From Lepidostoma basale (Eukaryota; Arthropoda; Insecta; Trichoptera; Lepidostomatidae): a stretch of DNA of 64,000 nucleotides. Below the pieces are notes generated by a model. The model was not told where the DNA came from. It did no database searches and saw nothing but the letters and a program-made list of their open reading frames with translations. Positions 1 to 9,931 of this stretch are shown one piece after another. The stretch's first letter is position 1. Each line of letters opens with the position of its first letter. Position numbers and translations under genes: made by a program. The DNA lies in NCBI GenBank assembly GCA_022606425.2, contig JAHDVF020001594.1, forward strand, positions 79,501-143,500. Reading direction: 5' to 3'.

Positions 1-217
1 GTACGGAGTCGAGGTAGACCGAGGAAAACGTGGCATGACCAAATTAATCAAATTTTAAAGGTTGGTCATGTTAGAGGTCGAAAGAATCGATGTGCGTGTA
101 TGACTCGCTGTATGAATGTGGAGGATGCTATAGAAATGTGCCAGGATATAGTAGTGTGGCGGTCCATTCTCTCTGCCTACTCCTACGGAGAAACGGCTCG
201 ATGGTTTGTTGTCGTTG
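1..217 (+). mobile_element. LINE-A 3' end, RT C-terminal fragment
   Basis: This is the 3' terminus of an APE-type non-LTR retrotransposon, already running at the window edge. Frame 1 is open from the first base and reads RSRGRPRKTWHDQINQIL, then a CMTRCMNVED block, and ends in SILSAYSYGETA, the C-terminus shared by all LINE-A copies here. The usual TGA stop has become CGA, so the frame runs on into the tail. The tail is TTGTTG-type, which marks the TTTG/TTG subfamily rather than the commoner TTAG subfamily. The fragment is non-functional without the upstream RT. The family assignment rests on repeated copies in this window; the clade (CR1, L2 or RTE-like) is uncertain. Confidence 0.85.
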
Positions 218-640
218 TTGTTGTTGTTAAGTTTCAAGTTGTGATAATAAAAATAATTTTCATTCGTATTAATTATTTATAAGAGAGTTTAAGATCATAG
301 TTCTAGAATTAATAAAATTCTTTATTTTGTATAGAATTTGATTTTAATATAATTTTGTTATTTTAAAGCACTTTCAATTTATCGATAACCCACGTATTTA
401 TTGCTGTCAAGCATTATAATAAGCACATTTTACTTGTGTTTTGGAAACTCAAATATCATTTATACACCGATGATGAAGACATGATTCTGTATATAAGGGG
501 CAGTTTTTATTCGAATTTGCGTTTAAAGCTGCACTTGCATTAAGGATTTTTCCTGAATTCGTCATAGCTTTGTTTTACATTTAATTAATTATTTAAAAAC
601 GTTCAATTTTGCCAACTTGAAACTAAATAACTATGAGTTA
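217..640. other. AT-rich spacer, nothing recognised
   Basis: No ORF, structured repeat or known element is visible. The sequence is simple AT-rich DNA between a LINE-A tail and a degenerate hammerhead-bearing module. Confidence 0.5.
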
Positions 641-790
641 TTTTTAACACCTGATGATGCAGATATTCTGTCGTGACAATTACGTACAAATTAAATAATT
701 AAATTGCATTGTTCCAAATACAACAGTTGATAATATCGAAGTATCGTAGTGTTTCAGCCAAAACAAAAATAATTGTTAATTTTAAATAAA
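640..790 (+). repeat. Degenerate hammerhead element, family F1
   Basis: An intact CTGATGA box (651-657) is followed by a small hairpin, GCAGA with TCTG-C, where family F1 has its stem II. GTGA then replaces the required GAAA. About 90 bases downstream is the family's 3' block, with the words GTATCGTAGTG and GCCAAAACAA. The same block order is seen at 53783-53925 and 15715-15865. This copy should be catalytically dead. Confidence 0.55.
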
Positions 791-792
791 CT

Positions 793-870
793 TAAAGTGT
801 TAACACTGTGCCATTCCATAATGTCGAAATTTTAACTAATTTTTCCACTATTTTTTTTTTAAAGTAGAAA
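793..870 (+). repeat. Terminal block of hammerhead family F4 (GTTAACACTGTG)
   Basis: The block begins GTTAACACTGTGCCATTCCATAA and matches the ends at 24450 and 35378, which read TTTAACACGGTG and TTTAAAACTGTG followed by an ATTC-AT word. No ribozyme core follows here. It is a fragment. Confidence 0.45.
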
Positions 871-921
871 AAATTGTGTTTTAATTCGTCGAAGTGTGCA
901 AACAAAGAAGTGTAACATAGT

Positions 922-999
922 AGTAGCATGTATACAACTTCCAACATAGTAGCATATGTACAACTTCCAACATAGAAGCATATATACAACTTTCAAAAT
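922..999. repeat. 26-bp direct repeat, three units
   Basis: Three head-to-tail copies of a 26-bp unit built on AGTAGCAT-TATACAACTTCCAACAT lie at 922-947, 948-973 and 974-999. The third is more diverged. This is a small local tandem array without coding content. Confidence 0.75.
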
Positions 1000-1024
1000 T
1001 TTGTCAGACGCGGTGGTAGTAAGA

Positions 1025-1150
1025 AGGGCGGAAGTTAAAGCGATCGCTTAACCCAACCAATGACAAGTCATAAGTCCTGTAAACACCTCGACCACCATAT
1101 TATGTTTTCAAAAAACAATTTACGTCTTCGTCTCTATTGAGATACAATCA
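1025..1150 (-). repeat. Interspersed repeat R1, inverted copy
   Basis: The blocks GGTTGGGTTAAGCG, ACTTATGACTTGTCATTGG, GTGTTTACAGG and TATCTCAATAGAGACGAAGA read on the minus strand here and on the plus strand at 53485-53600. The order and spacing are the same, so this is a real interspersed repeat of at least 115 bp. Its class is unknown and no protein is visible. Confidence 0.65.
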
Positions 1151-1585
1151 ATCCTTAACGAAGAAGTGATTTAATTGATAATACGAGAAAAATTCTTGTA
1201 TTGTGTGAACTGTCTTTCACTGTGGCGAGTATGGAATTGGTATGTAAATAAATTCGACAGACGTCGCCACCACCGAATCCCAAAAGCGGTTAAATTGACA
1301 AATTTCCTGTAAAATTTACATTCGCTGATCTTGATTTCGGCTTTGGGGAGTTTAAGGTCACGAAGAGCATGCAAATTCGTAACCACTTTCTAAAAAAAAC
1401 TAATGAATCTCTCATTGTGTATTTTATGTGCCGGAGATGTCATTATGTCACCGGCGTGTATATTTACACGCGTTCTTTGTCAGATGCATGTTCCTTTGTA
1501 AAAGAATTTAGGTAACCTGGAGTGTGAGGTCAGTTGCGCTAGACGAGACATTAATATTTAAGTGGAAAATTCAATGAATATTTTA
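1150..1585. other. Unassigned sequence
   Basis: There is only a short unconvincing minus-strand frame (1171-1386) and no motif. Base composition is slightly less AT-rich than the surroundings. No function can be supported. Confidence 0.4.
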
Positions 1586-1885
1586 ATATTGATGAAAACA
1601 TTCCTTTTCTAGAAGTTTTATTATATTTTATACGAGTGGCATGATTTGCCTTGCCAAAGGCTTTTCAAGGCGAATCGTGTCATTTTCATCAAATATGTTT
1701 AAACGTCTAGAAAACGTACGTTTTCAAAATATTTAATATTATATTTGGTATGGAGTTATACGTCAATTTTGGTGCAGCATGATACGCTTTGCCATAGAAC
1801 TATCAAAACTTTTTATGTCGCTTTCATCAAATGTATTTAAACTTCTAGAAACCGTGCATTTTCAACAATATTTAATATTCGAAAT
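1585..1885 (+). repeat. Hammerhead element family F2, two diverged copies
   Basis: The F2 hallmark CTAGAAGTTTTATTATATTT is present at 1610-1634, and its inverted counterpart with CTAGAAAACG lies near 1707, making a fold-back. The centre holds GCCTT and AAGGCGAATCGTGTC, a mutated version of the GCCTT-loop-AAGGC stem plus GAAACACGTC seen at 27480-27515. A second partial copy follows at 1805-1885. The core boxes are lost, so no activity is expected. Confidence 0.5.
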
Positions 1886-2267
1886 GAAGATTTACATAAA
1901 CTATCAAGAAACAACGGATAATTTAATGTTTTTATTTCTAGTTAGTTACAATTATCTTTTTTTTTTTGATTATTGTATATAAAAATAAGAAAGAATGCAC
2001 TTTTATTCGATGTTTAAATATACGAGTATGCAGTATTTTTTAATTAAAAAATAAGACTTAAATAAATTAGAAATATTAAATCAATGCCTCCTCTATATAA
2101 ATTGGAAGAGTTTTACAATAATTAATTGATTTGAGTTTTTCATGTCATTAAAAATAATTATTTTTCATAAATTCTATAAAAAGGAAAAAGCATATTAAGA
2201 TTTCAAAACTTATTTAATGCTTACCCATTACACTTAATGTGAAGTAAGAGCTGCTAAAATAATAAAT

Positions 2268-2625
2268 AAACATCACGCCGTCTCCCCGGAGGCGTAGGCA
2301 GAAAGAATGAACCGCCATATTGTTATGTCATACATCGTGTCATGCACGCATGTCGATTTCACCGACTCCTTACATGACCAATATTTAATAGTGTATTTGA
2401 TTGATTTGATCGTGCTAAGTTTTCCTCGGCTTCCTCTATATCTAGCTCCGTTCACGTACTTTACATTTACTTTCTTTACCATTCTGTCTTCATTTTTTTC
2501 CATGTGTCCAAACCAGCTAATTGACCCTTTCAACATTTTGTTCATAACATTTGCATTTGCACCGCATTCACTTGTTATGTTTATATTTGACACTACCATA
2601 TACAGATTTACCATACTATAATAAT
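2268..2625 (-). mobile_element. LINE-A 3' fragment, RT C-terminus
   Basis: Read on the minus strand, this copy has ECGANANVMNKMLKG, SWFGHMEKNEDRMVKK, a YVNGARYRGSRGK variant of the usual RGRPRKTW block, and the terminal SILSAYASGETA. It is 5'-truncated at a TAA microsatellite near 2620. The 3' hairpin is altered (CCCCGGAGGCG on the plus strand), and the tail is AAATAAATAAA-like on the plus strand rather than the usual CTAA repeat. It represents only the last 110 or so codons. Confidence 0.8.
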
Positions 2626-2734
2626 AATAATAAAAAAAATATATAATTCTGATTACAAAGAACAAGCGTTAGGACAATTTCATTCAAATATTGATTTGAT
2701 GTGACATCAACTAATCAAACATAACTTTACATAA

Positions 2735-3015
2735 CCAAAAGTGGAATGTTCTCTTCTCAGGTCTCAATCTAAAGATTGGTCTGCAACAAGGCGATGCATC
2801 TCCTCTACCACATCGCTCGGTCCTCGGCTACTCTCTTCAACTCCGCATAGGAGGTTCAGCCCATATCTCGGCAAATCTGGTCTAGGTACTCCTGGCGAGG
2901 TCGTTCTCTGCCAATCGATCCCTCGACATTCCCTCCAATACATCATGCAGGAAACATTCGTGTCGCAACACATGACCAATCCATCTCGCGCGCCTCTCCG
3001 CTACAGTGTTCAATA
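2735..3015 (-). mobile_element. LINE-E 3' fragment (WIGHVLRHE RT C-terminus)
   Basis: On the minus strand one frame reads AERRARWIGHVLRHECFLHDVLEGM, followed in another frame by segments rich in arginine and ending near LVADQSLD. This is the extreme C-terminus of an RTE-like RT that also occurs at 51608-52310 and 50925-51080. Frames are shifted and the 5' part is missing. It is inactive. Confidence 0.7.
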
Positions 3016-3309
3016 TGTAGGAATGTATTTTACAGTTAATACCACATTTAGAGTGATTCAAGTGTTGTATTTTCACAACTTACCGTTATGGTATAATTGA
3101 ATTCAATTGCGTATAATATTAACCTTTTTAATATTAATAGAGCGGAATTTATACGAAATATTCTAGCAATAGCAAATAATACCTTATTTCTGATGTTTTC
3201 CTGAATGGGAAAGAATATGCAAATATAATATATAGTCAATGTGAAAAAGATGCATTCAAACGTTCAGTTTCCAATTTTTTTTTGTATTTAATTTAATTAG
3301 AGGTAAGTG

Positions 3310-3585
3310 ACATTATCAAAGTCCGTAAGGTGTCCTACTTGGGCCATGTTCTGAGAGGCGAAAGGTACGCACTGTTGAATCTGATCTTGGTGGGTAAGAT
3401 TGAGGGTCGACGAGGTGTTGGGAGAATGCAGATTTCCTGGCTGAGGAACATCCGAGAGTGGACAGGGCTTAGGACCGTGGAGGAGCTGTTCCGGGTGGCC
3501 TAGGACAGGGAGGCCTATTCGAGGGTGATAGTTAACGTTGGGAAGACCTGACAGGACACGGAAAGAAGAAGAAAAGGTAAAATAA
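3310..3585 (+). mobile_element. LINE-D 3' fragment (YLGHVLRG RT C-terminus)
   Basis: The plus strand encodes VRKVSYLGHVLRGERY, a KIEGRRGVGRMQISWLRNI block and EELFRVA, then a stop (TAG in GTGGCCTAGGAC) where related copies read A-QDRE. The end is VIVNVGKT, a stop, and a GAAGAAGAA tail. It is the same family as 5371-5905 and 48868-49055. It represents about the last 85 codons of an RTE-like RT. Confidence 0.75.
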
Positions 3586-3780
3586 GTAGTAGAGATGATG
3601 AACCTCGGTATAACTTACCGCTTGCACTATGATAATGATGATGATATTTGTATAGCGCTATTTTTGTGAGAGATTTACATAAATCAGTTATTTCTACAAT
3701 CAAACCTTTGATAATCAAATGATTTTACTAAAATCTCTAGAAAGAAGTTCATTTTTAATAATAATTAAATAAAATTATGT

Positions 3781-3860
3781 TCAACGACAGCGACAAGTTT
3801 CGCCAGGCTCGCTGAAATCGCACCGATAGGCTGGTCCACCAGTGTGTCGATACGACCTTA
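3781..3860 (-). repeat. Hammerhead-like relic, family F6
   Basis: On the minus strand the words CAGCGAGCCTGGCGAAAC and TTGTCGCTGTCG resemble a CUGACGA box, a minimal stem II and GAAAC with the cleavage strand. Related relics lie at 14090-14150, 45420-45480 and 46200-46265. The core is incomplete, so this is a decayed copy. Confidence 0.35.
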
Positions 3861-3917
3861 AATTATACAAAACTACGATAAACGATGCCTTAATTATAAT
3901 AATGTTTATTTTATGGA

Positions 3918-4120
3918 ACCGAAAGTAGAGGCAGACCGCGGAAAACGTGGCATGATCAAAAAAAGTATAAATTTAATGTCGGCCACGTGAAGTGTTAAGG
4001 CTATCAAAGCGTGCATAACACGATGTATTATACAAATGTTAAGGAAACAATAGAAGTACGTAAAGAAAGAATGGAGTGACGGTCCATTTATTCTGTTCTT
4101 CTTCGAGGAGACGGCGTGAT
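3918..4120 (+). mobile_element. Degenerate LINE-A 3' fragment
   Basis: GTAGAGGCAGACCGCGGAAA followed by ACGTGGCATGATCAAA is the DNA of the RGRPRKTWHDQ block. It ends in CTTCGAGGAGACGGCGTGAT, the LINE-A terminus. Indels destroy the frame. Confidence 0.7.
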
Positions 4121-4154
4121 TATAATTATTAGTATTATTTAGTTGAATCGTTCT

Positions 4155-4360
4155 TTACATCATTACAGCATGAGCCAAATCGATGTAAATGGTAATATAG
4201 CTATCATAGTGATTCTCGTGACATGTGATAAGAAGCTAATCTATATTTTATTGTCACGTGAATTCTATACCAGACCAAAAACACTGCCCTCGCCAGGAAT
4301 CGAACCCGGAACCTTCGGAGTGGCAGTCAATGCACATACAACTCGGTCACGAAGGTCGTC
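4155..4360 (-). mobile_element. tRNA-derived SINE, full-length copy
   Basis: Read on the minus strand, the 5' end is CGACCTTCGTGACCGAGTTG (A box, one base changed), then GGGTTCGATTCCTGGCGA (B box) about 45 bases later. The head is therefore tRNA-like with RNA polymerase III promoter boxes. The body contains CACGTGA, a CACATGTCACGAGAATCA word and a 3' end at GCTGTAATGATG. The same layout recurs at 25058-25282 and 44206-44440. Confidence 0.75.
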
Positions 4361-4925
4361 AGTGATGGTTGAATAGTTAGTTAGTTATGTTTATTACGTC
4401 GATTCTCAATTGCGCACAATTGTGTTTTATAAAATAAACTTAAAATACTTCACTTATTTGACCATTAATAAGACAACTCAAGTATTTAGACACGTTATTT
4501 TTACAACTTCACCTTCTTAAGAAGAATCCTTTGGAAAATTGAAGAGGTATCGCTATTGCGTAACAGTTTCCGCAAATTTGCACGGGTATTACGGGTCAAT
4601 CAGTGTGACGCTTTAATCTCTTTTGCTGCAGCGACAATTCTCACGTATGTACCATAAGTTACGACATCTCATTATTTTGCATTTTGTTTGTATCTAGTCG
4701 CTGGAATGAAGCCAATATGATAAACAGTCAATACAAGCTTACATAAGGCTCTTCCCGTACACAATCGCACAAAACATCTGCATATATTAAACTTATGAAG
4801 AAATTACCTTCTATGATATTGGAAGGGTAAGAAGACAAGATAGACTGCTACACTGTATATCGTGATATACCTTCAGAGTTCCTCTATATTCATGTATCGT
4901 GCCATGCCTCGTCAATTTTTTTGTT
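4360..4925. other. Unassigned AT-rich sequence
   Basis: No convincing ORF or repeat is present. A TTAGTTAGTTA stretch at 4376-4386 resembles an orphan LINE-A tail. Confidence 0.4.
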
Positions 4926-4929
4926 TGAT

Positions 4930-5235
4930 TTGGTTATATATATTCGTCAGCAAACCTAGGTGACTGAGGTGGCTCTGCGGATGGGCGGGCTGAAGTGGCG
5001 ATGGGCTAGACATATCTGTCGGAGAACCGACAGTCGATGGGGAGACGGGTTCTGGATTGGAGACCGCGTACAGGATTCCGCAGAGTTGGACGTCCCCCTG
5101 CCCGGTGGACCGATGATCTGAAGAGGATTGCTGGATATAGATGGATTGGAGCGGCAATGGACAGGGGGCGGTGGCGGGCTTTGGGAGAGGCCTACATTCA
5201 GCAGTGGATGGCAGACGGCTGATGATGATATGTAT
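4930..5235 (+). mobile_element. LINE-B 3' end (RTE-like RT C-terminus)
   Basis: The plus strand reads GRRVLDWRPRTGFRRVGRPP, then ARWTDDLKRIAG and ALGEAYIQQWMADG with a double stop, then a short GATGATGATA tail. This C-terminus (arginine-rich GRPP-RWTDD and EAY-QQW) is typical of RTE-clade elements of insects. The part upstream of the GRRVLDW block is out of frame. Near-identical endings occur at 26195-26636 and 53372-53478. Confidence 0.8.
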
Positions 5236-5370
5236 ACTCAGTTTGTATACACTATGCAGAACATGTATATTTTCATAATTTTTTTTTAAATGACCAATCC
5301 TTGAATTGACAATTTTCATACATATAAATACATTGAAATAAATACGCATTATATTGAAAAAAAAAATGCA

Positions 5371-5905
5371 GAATTGAAGTTGCACGAGCGGCATTTAATA
5401 AAATGAGAACATTATTTTGCAACGATAATCTTAACTTGAAACTCATACAAAGAATGATTAAATGTTATATATGGTCTGTTCTACTATATGGCTGCGAAAC
5501 CTGGACTCTGAAAGTGAATGTAATGAACCGGTTTGAAGCGTTCGAGATGTGGATATACCGCAGAATGCTTCGTATAACGTGGACCGATAGGGTCAGTAAT
5601 GCAGACGAACTACAAAGAGCCAGAGCCAATAGAGAGCTGTTGTCAAGTGTGAAAATTAGAAAGGTCTCATATTTGGGTCATGTGCTAAGGGGAGAAAAAT
5701 ACCACCTCCTTCGACTGATATTAATGGGTAAATGGAGGGACGTCGGGGAGTTGGTAGAAGGCAGCTGTTTTGGCTGCGGAACATCAAAGAGTGAAGGAAT
5801 AACAAGAATTCAGAACCTGTTCCAAGTGGCGCCGGATAGAGATGCCTTTGCTGCAGTAATCGCCAACGTTGGGGGGACCTGACACGGCACCGAACCAAGA
5901 AGAAG
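5371..5905 (+). mobile_element. LINE-D fragment, RT thumb and C-terminus
   Basis: The longest LINE-D copy here. One frame of about 160 codons reads IWSVLLYGCETWTLK (the conserved YG-E-W element after the RT palm), RMLRITWTDRVSNADEL, KVSYLGHVLRGEKY and ends IANVGGT. A frameshift affects the normally basic linker around 5740-5800. It is truncated before the catalytic YADD motif. Inactive. Confidence 0.8.
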
Positions 5906-6111
5906 ATTATTCTCTGTATAAAAATACCTGTCCAATCAAAACGAATATCTTATTTAAACTATAAGTTATATTAATGATTACTTTCTTCCATCGAAAATCA
6001 TTGAGATCGTTAAGATCTAACAAATATTTTTTTAAAACTCGTCGAGTGTACGTAAAAAAAATAATTAATGATTGTTCATATCATTTAAAAGATCTTAACA
6101 TTGTACTATAG

Positions 6112-6790
6112 TTACGTATGAGAGAATCTACTATATATGCATTCACTTCTTATGCGATTAGCGATTAGATTAGATGTCCATCTAATTACCCGATAGAGCC
6201 AAGGATAGCTACCATACTCCCTCATGTAGAGATACCTCAGAAATTTTTTCTGAACCCTCTCCAGCATAATGGAATATCTCGCCTCGTGAGGACTCCATAT
6301 CACAGAACCACTTTCGAGTCTGCTCCGAACCAATGCGTTGTATAGGACTCTGAGCACATTGGGATCCCTGAAAACTCTGCCGGTCCGGACGATGAAGCCC
6401 AACATCTTCAGTGCAGTGCCACAAATCCTCTCAACATGTGCACGAAAAGTCAGCCTACTCTCATAGATGATCCCGAGATCTCTCATCGTAGATACATGTG
6501 CTAGTTGCTGGTTGTTCATTGTGTATCTATAATACACAGTTCTCAATGCTCTAGTAAAAGATAGCATAACGCATTTAGAGACATTGAATTGCATTTGATT
6601 ACTGTGACTCCAGTTGACAATATTATTGATGTCCGACTGGAGGCGAAGACAGTCTCCAGGATTTTCAGGATTATGAATCTGAAATATCGACATGTCGTGT
6701 TATGAAAAATGCGGCAGTGTATCCTCTTTACCACAACTTCGTTACGATTTTTTGACAAGGGTCACGAATAAAATAGTTCGAATATGTAGA
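6112..6790 (-). pseudogene. LINE-F (CR1/jockey-like) RT fragment with internal deletion
   Basis: A minus-strand frame of 193 codons begins IHNPENPGDCLRLQSDI and continues NQMQFNVSKCVMLSFTR (post-palm), LTFRAHVERICGTALKMLGF, LVRSRLESGSVIWSPHEARY and LERVQKKFLRYLYMREYG. This order is typical of the RT thumb of CR1/jockey-type LINEs. Near 6194 the sequence jumps, compared with 33860-34460, and loses the PTAFLLGMLGTNSLQLRRDG segment, so the C-terminal portion is deleted. The first frames upstream of 6693 are shifted. The catalytic YADD is absent, so the protein cannot work. Confidence 0.8.
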
Positions 6791-6999
6791 AAACATTTTT
6801 AGCATTCCATTTAATTTCTAGCGGAGACAGACTTTTAAATGAGAAAAAATCAAACCGGTAGTTACGTAAAAATCTAGTTATATATAATCTACAATTCCTT
6901 GCAGTAAATTATATATGATACATCGGGCTTGAACAAGAGATTGTCGGTCATAATCGTCTTACTTTAGTTTTGTAGGCCGTCGCCTTTATCATTACACAT

Positions 7000-7110
7000 A
7001 TAATATTGATGAAAACGTATGTCTTCTAGAAGTTTTATTACATTTTATAAAACTGACATGTTTTACATGCTTAGGCATATACCAAATATTGACATAATAC
7101 GCACACCCAT
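7000..7110 (+). repeat. Hammerhead element family F2, fragment
   Basis: ATATTGATGAAAACGTATGT and TTCTAGAAGTTTTATTACAT are the F2 left arm. The central stem and core are decayed. Confidence 0.5.
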
Positions 7111-7209
7111 AACACATAATAAAACTTTGAGAAAATATATGTATTTATTCAAGTTAAATATTCGTATTACATCAATATTCAAGAAAGAGTGAATTAATTT
7201 ATAGAAAGT

Positions 7210-7480
7210 TTAGGCGTTAACACTGTGGAATTCTATTGCAATTACACTGGATTTTTTCAAAAGAAAACACTGTTTAATATTCCACTATACTATATTTATA
7301 GACTACACAACATGTTTCGGAGTTACTTACATCTTCAGGTGTAAATATACCTAATATACTATTTCAGTCGTATATTTACACCGAAAGATGGAGGTAACTC
7401 CAAAACATGTTGTGTAGTCTATAAATATAGTATAGTGGAATATTAAAGTGTTTTCTTTTGAAAAAATCCAGTGTAATAGT
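7210..7480. mobile_element. Fold-back element with facing hammerhead relics, family F3
   Basis: Arms of roughly 95 bases (about 7247-7335 and 7382-7475) are near-perfect inverted repeats. They contain ATTACACTGGATTTTTTCAA at the outer ends and ACATGTTGTGTAGTC near the centre. The left arm read on the minus strand keeps CTGAAGA (7338-7332) and GAAAC (7318-7314) but has a damaged stem II. The right arm on the plus strand keeps the GGAG-GTAA-CTCC stem but has mutated boxes (CGAAAGA, AAAA). Together they imply an ancestral type-I hammerhead in each arm. Confidence 0.7.
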
Positions 7481-8605
7481 GAATTACTAAACAATAAATT
7501 AACAAAATGCTAACCCTAAATTGTTGAAAGGAAAATATTGATTTTATCTATGCTTCTATAGACAGAGTTTCGTATTACCTAAACAATTTTATATAAATTA
7601 AATTAAAGTATTTGTCGATGCATTACAATTCAGAAGATGTACGTTAATGGATTATTTTTTGTATATATTTTTGTAGCACTTCGTTAAAAAACATATTATT
7701 TTACATCAGTTTCCTAGCGCCCAATAAAGGTTATGATGGTTTCAATTAAATAAATGTATATTTTCCTAAATAAGCTTTGTATATGTGTTTTTATTTAAAT
7801 TTAATCATATCAATATTATTTCAGAAAATAAAAGTTAAGAGGAACTGCGTTTTAATGTAAGAATTGAGATGGCTTCTGGAGCATTATTTAGAAAACGCAA
7901 AAAGTATTTTTAATGACAATTAAAACATTGGCAGATAACGTTGCAATGTCTCCAATATTTATATTTGGGCCCATGTAGTCAATACAATGAATCGTAAAAA
8001 GATCTTCGAAGTGTGGATATATCCAACAATAATTTAAGACTCTGAATAAACCAGTTTTTTATGTGTATGTATTTTAAATCATCCATTATCATAATTAAAA
8101 TTTAAATAAGTGTTCGAGTGCAAAAAGAAGTTTCATATGTTTTACGAAACCCGCGGGCATAAACCAGTAACGCGATTATTTATTGGTAAAAAAAATAACC
8201 TGCGTAACTAAAAGAGTTATGAAATTATTAAAAGGTTGAGATTGCAGTGAATTGGCAGAAAGTTAAAGGGTATTCATCGATAAAGGTGAAAAAAATCGTT
8301 TTGAATTAACTTTTCGCAATCACAGAACACCTCAATTATTGGATCCTTGAAAACCTTACTCCACCCGGTGATTGAAATCCCTAACTGCTGAATCCAATTC
8401 CGAATAAACGCACACACGCTTCCAAAATTACTCTTTACCACAATGTAAATTACATTTTGGAACTCAAGTAATGTGTTTCGTTGTGTCAGACATTACGTTC
8501 AATTTGGACTGTAATTATTTAGTTAATTATTCGAATAAGGAATACTTAAGTAAAGCGAATTGAGGATACCTTAAATAAGTACTTCCTTATATAATCGTAT
8601 ATATA
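7480..8605. other. AT-rich sequence, nothing recognised
   Basis: No ORF above background and no repeat shared with the rest of the window was found. It ends in a TA microsatellite near 8597-8610. Confidence 0.4.
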
Positions 8606-8607
8606 TA

Positions 8608-8985
8608 TATCATCATCACCAACATCAATCATCAGTCGTCCAGTGATGGACATGGGCCTCCCTTCATAACTTCCACAGCTATCTATCCATCGCCGCTCTG
8701 TTCCATTGATCTACTGCCACTTTTTTGATGTCGTCAGACCATCTTGCTTGAGGTTTGCCTGGGTTTCTGTGACCGGTTCTTGGTCGTCACTCCAGAATGC
8801 GTCTGGTCCATCCGTTGTTCTCTGTATATGGCCGGTCCAATTCCACTTCAAAGAAGCTATTTTTCAATTTTGCACGACAGATTCGCAACTTTGGTTCTTT
8901 CTCTGATCCACTAATTTAGCTTCCTGTCTCACACATTGTTCTTTCTTATCCTCCTCTCCATTTCTCACTGGATCACTCGTAGCTT
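8608..8985 (-). mobile_element. RTE-like LINE 3' end, highly mutated
   Basis: The minus strand ends in a TGATGATGAT tail preceded by CCCATGTCCATCACTGGACG, the DNA of the usual RTE 3' terminus in insects. Upstream it gives short frames with WTGHIQRTTDGPDAFWSDDQ and ERRWIDS, in the order of the GRP-RWSDDI and RW-S-EEA blocks. It resembles LINE-B but is a distinct, older family. Inactive. Confidence 0.6.
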
Positions 8986-9127
8986 TTGTACTTATATTTT
9001 TATGAACGTAATTGTTTCAATACAGTATATCAGTACTGGGAGGATATACATATTAAATTTATTTTTCTCCCGGTGGTTCCTCGTATATATAATATAAATA
9101 AAATAACTATTAAAACAGATTATCTTA

Positions 9128-9668
9128 TGATCTCAATCATTTGCAAATATCGATTTGCAAATAAAAATATTTCAACTAAAGCAAAGATGGCAGTACATAA
9201 TGGTTTTCTAGTGCCAACACTTATGTATGAAAGTAAAGCTTAGAGCTAGCAAGGATGAAAGTAGGATAAATGCCGTAAAATTTAGATCACGGAGAAGAAT
9301 GTGCGGAAAAATATATAAGATACCGAACGACAAAATAAGGAAGAAATATAAGGCAAATGATTGCATCATAAGTAAAATTAAAAAAAGGAACCCTGAGATG
9401 GTTTGGACATATGAAACGAATGGACGAGATACGAATGCTAAAAATGTTGTATACAAGCAGTGTGTGTGTGTAAAGTGTATGAATATGACCAAATAAATCA
9501 AATACTGAAAGGCACCCACATTCGAAGTCGGGAAAATCGACGAGCGTGCTTGTTACGATGTATGTATGTGAAGGATACTAGAGAGGTTTGTCAGGACAGA
9601 ACGATATGGCGGTCCAATCTTTCTGTCTTCCCCTTCGAAGAAACGTCGTGTTGGCTTGTTATTTAGTT
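9128..9668 (+). mobile_element. LINE-A fragment, RT C-terminal half, frameshifted
   Basis: It reads KMAVHNGFLVPTLMYESKA (the post-palm VHNG-L-PTLMYGSE block), then in a new frame DESRINAVKFRSRRRMCGK, and later the NRRACLLRCMYVKDTREVCQ block. It ends CTTCGAAGAAACGTCGTG followed by a weak TTAGTT tail. At least two frameshifts and an AC-type microsatellite (9462-9476) interrupt it. Confidence 0.8.
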
Positions 9669-9930
9669 ACTTTTAAAACAGAACACGTAAAACGGTTCTC
9701 TGAATACTTCTATAAAGTCTTAATACAAAAGTTTTTTTTCCGTACCTTGAACTCAACATATTAAATCAAAAAAATTTAAGAAGGCCTTAACTATTAGACC
9801 ACTAAGAAAATGTTACTATTATTCAACTATCATATAAGTACGCGCCACGACGCATTTTGAATAAGATGTCACTTTTAAACGATAATTTCTTACAAATCAA
9901 ATAATTATAAGAACAATTATAATATCAGTA
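9668..9930. other. AT-rich spacer between converging and diverging LINE-A copies
   Basis: Nothing recognised. Confidence 0.4.
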
Positions 9931-9931
9931 A

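Noticed and set aside
5656..5898. Minus-strand frame rich in Arg and Leu
   Set aside because: Shadow of the LINE-D coding frame on the plus strand.
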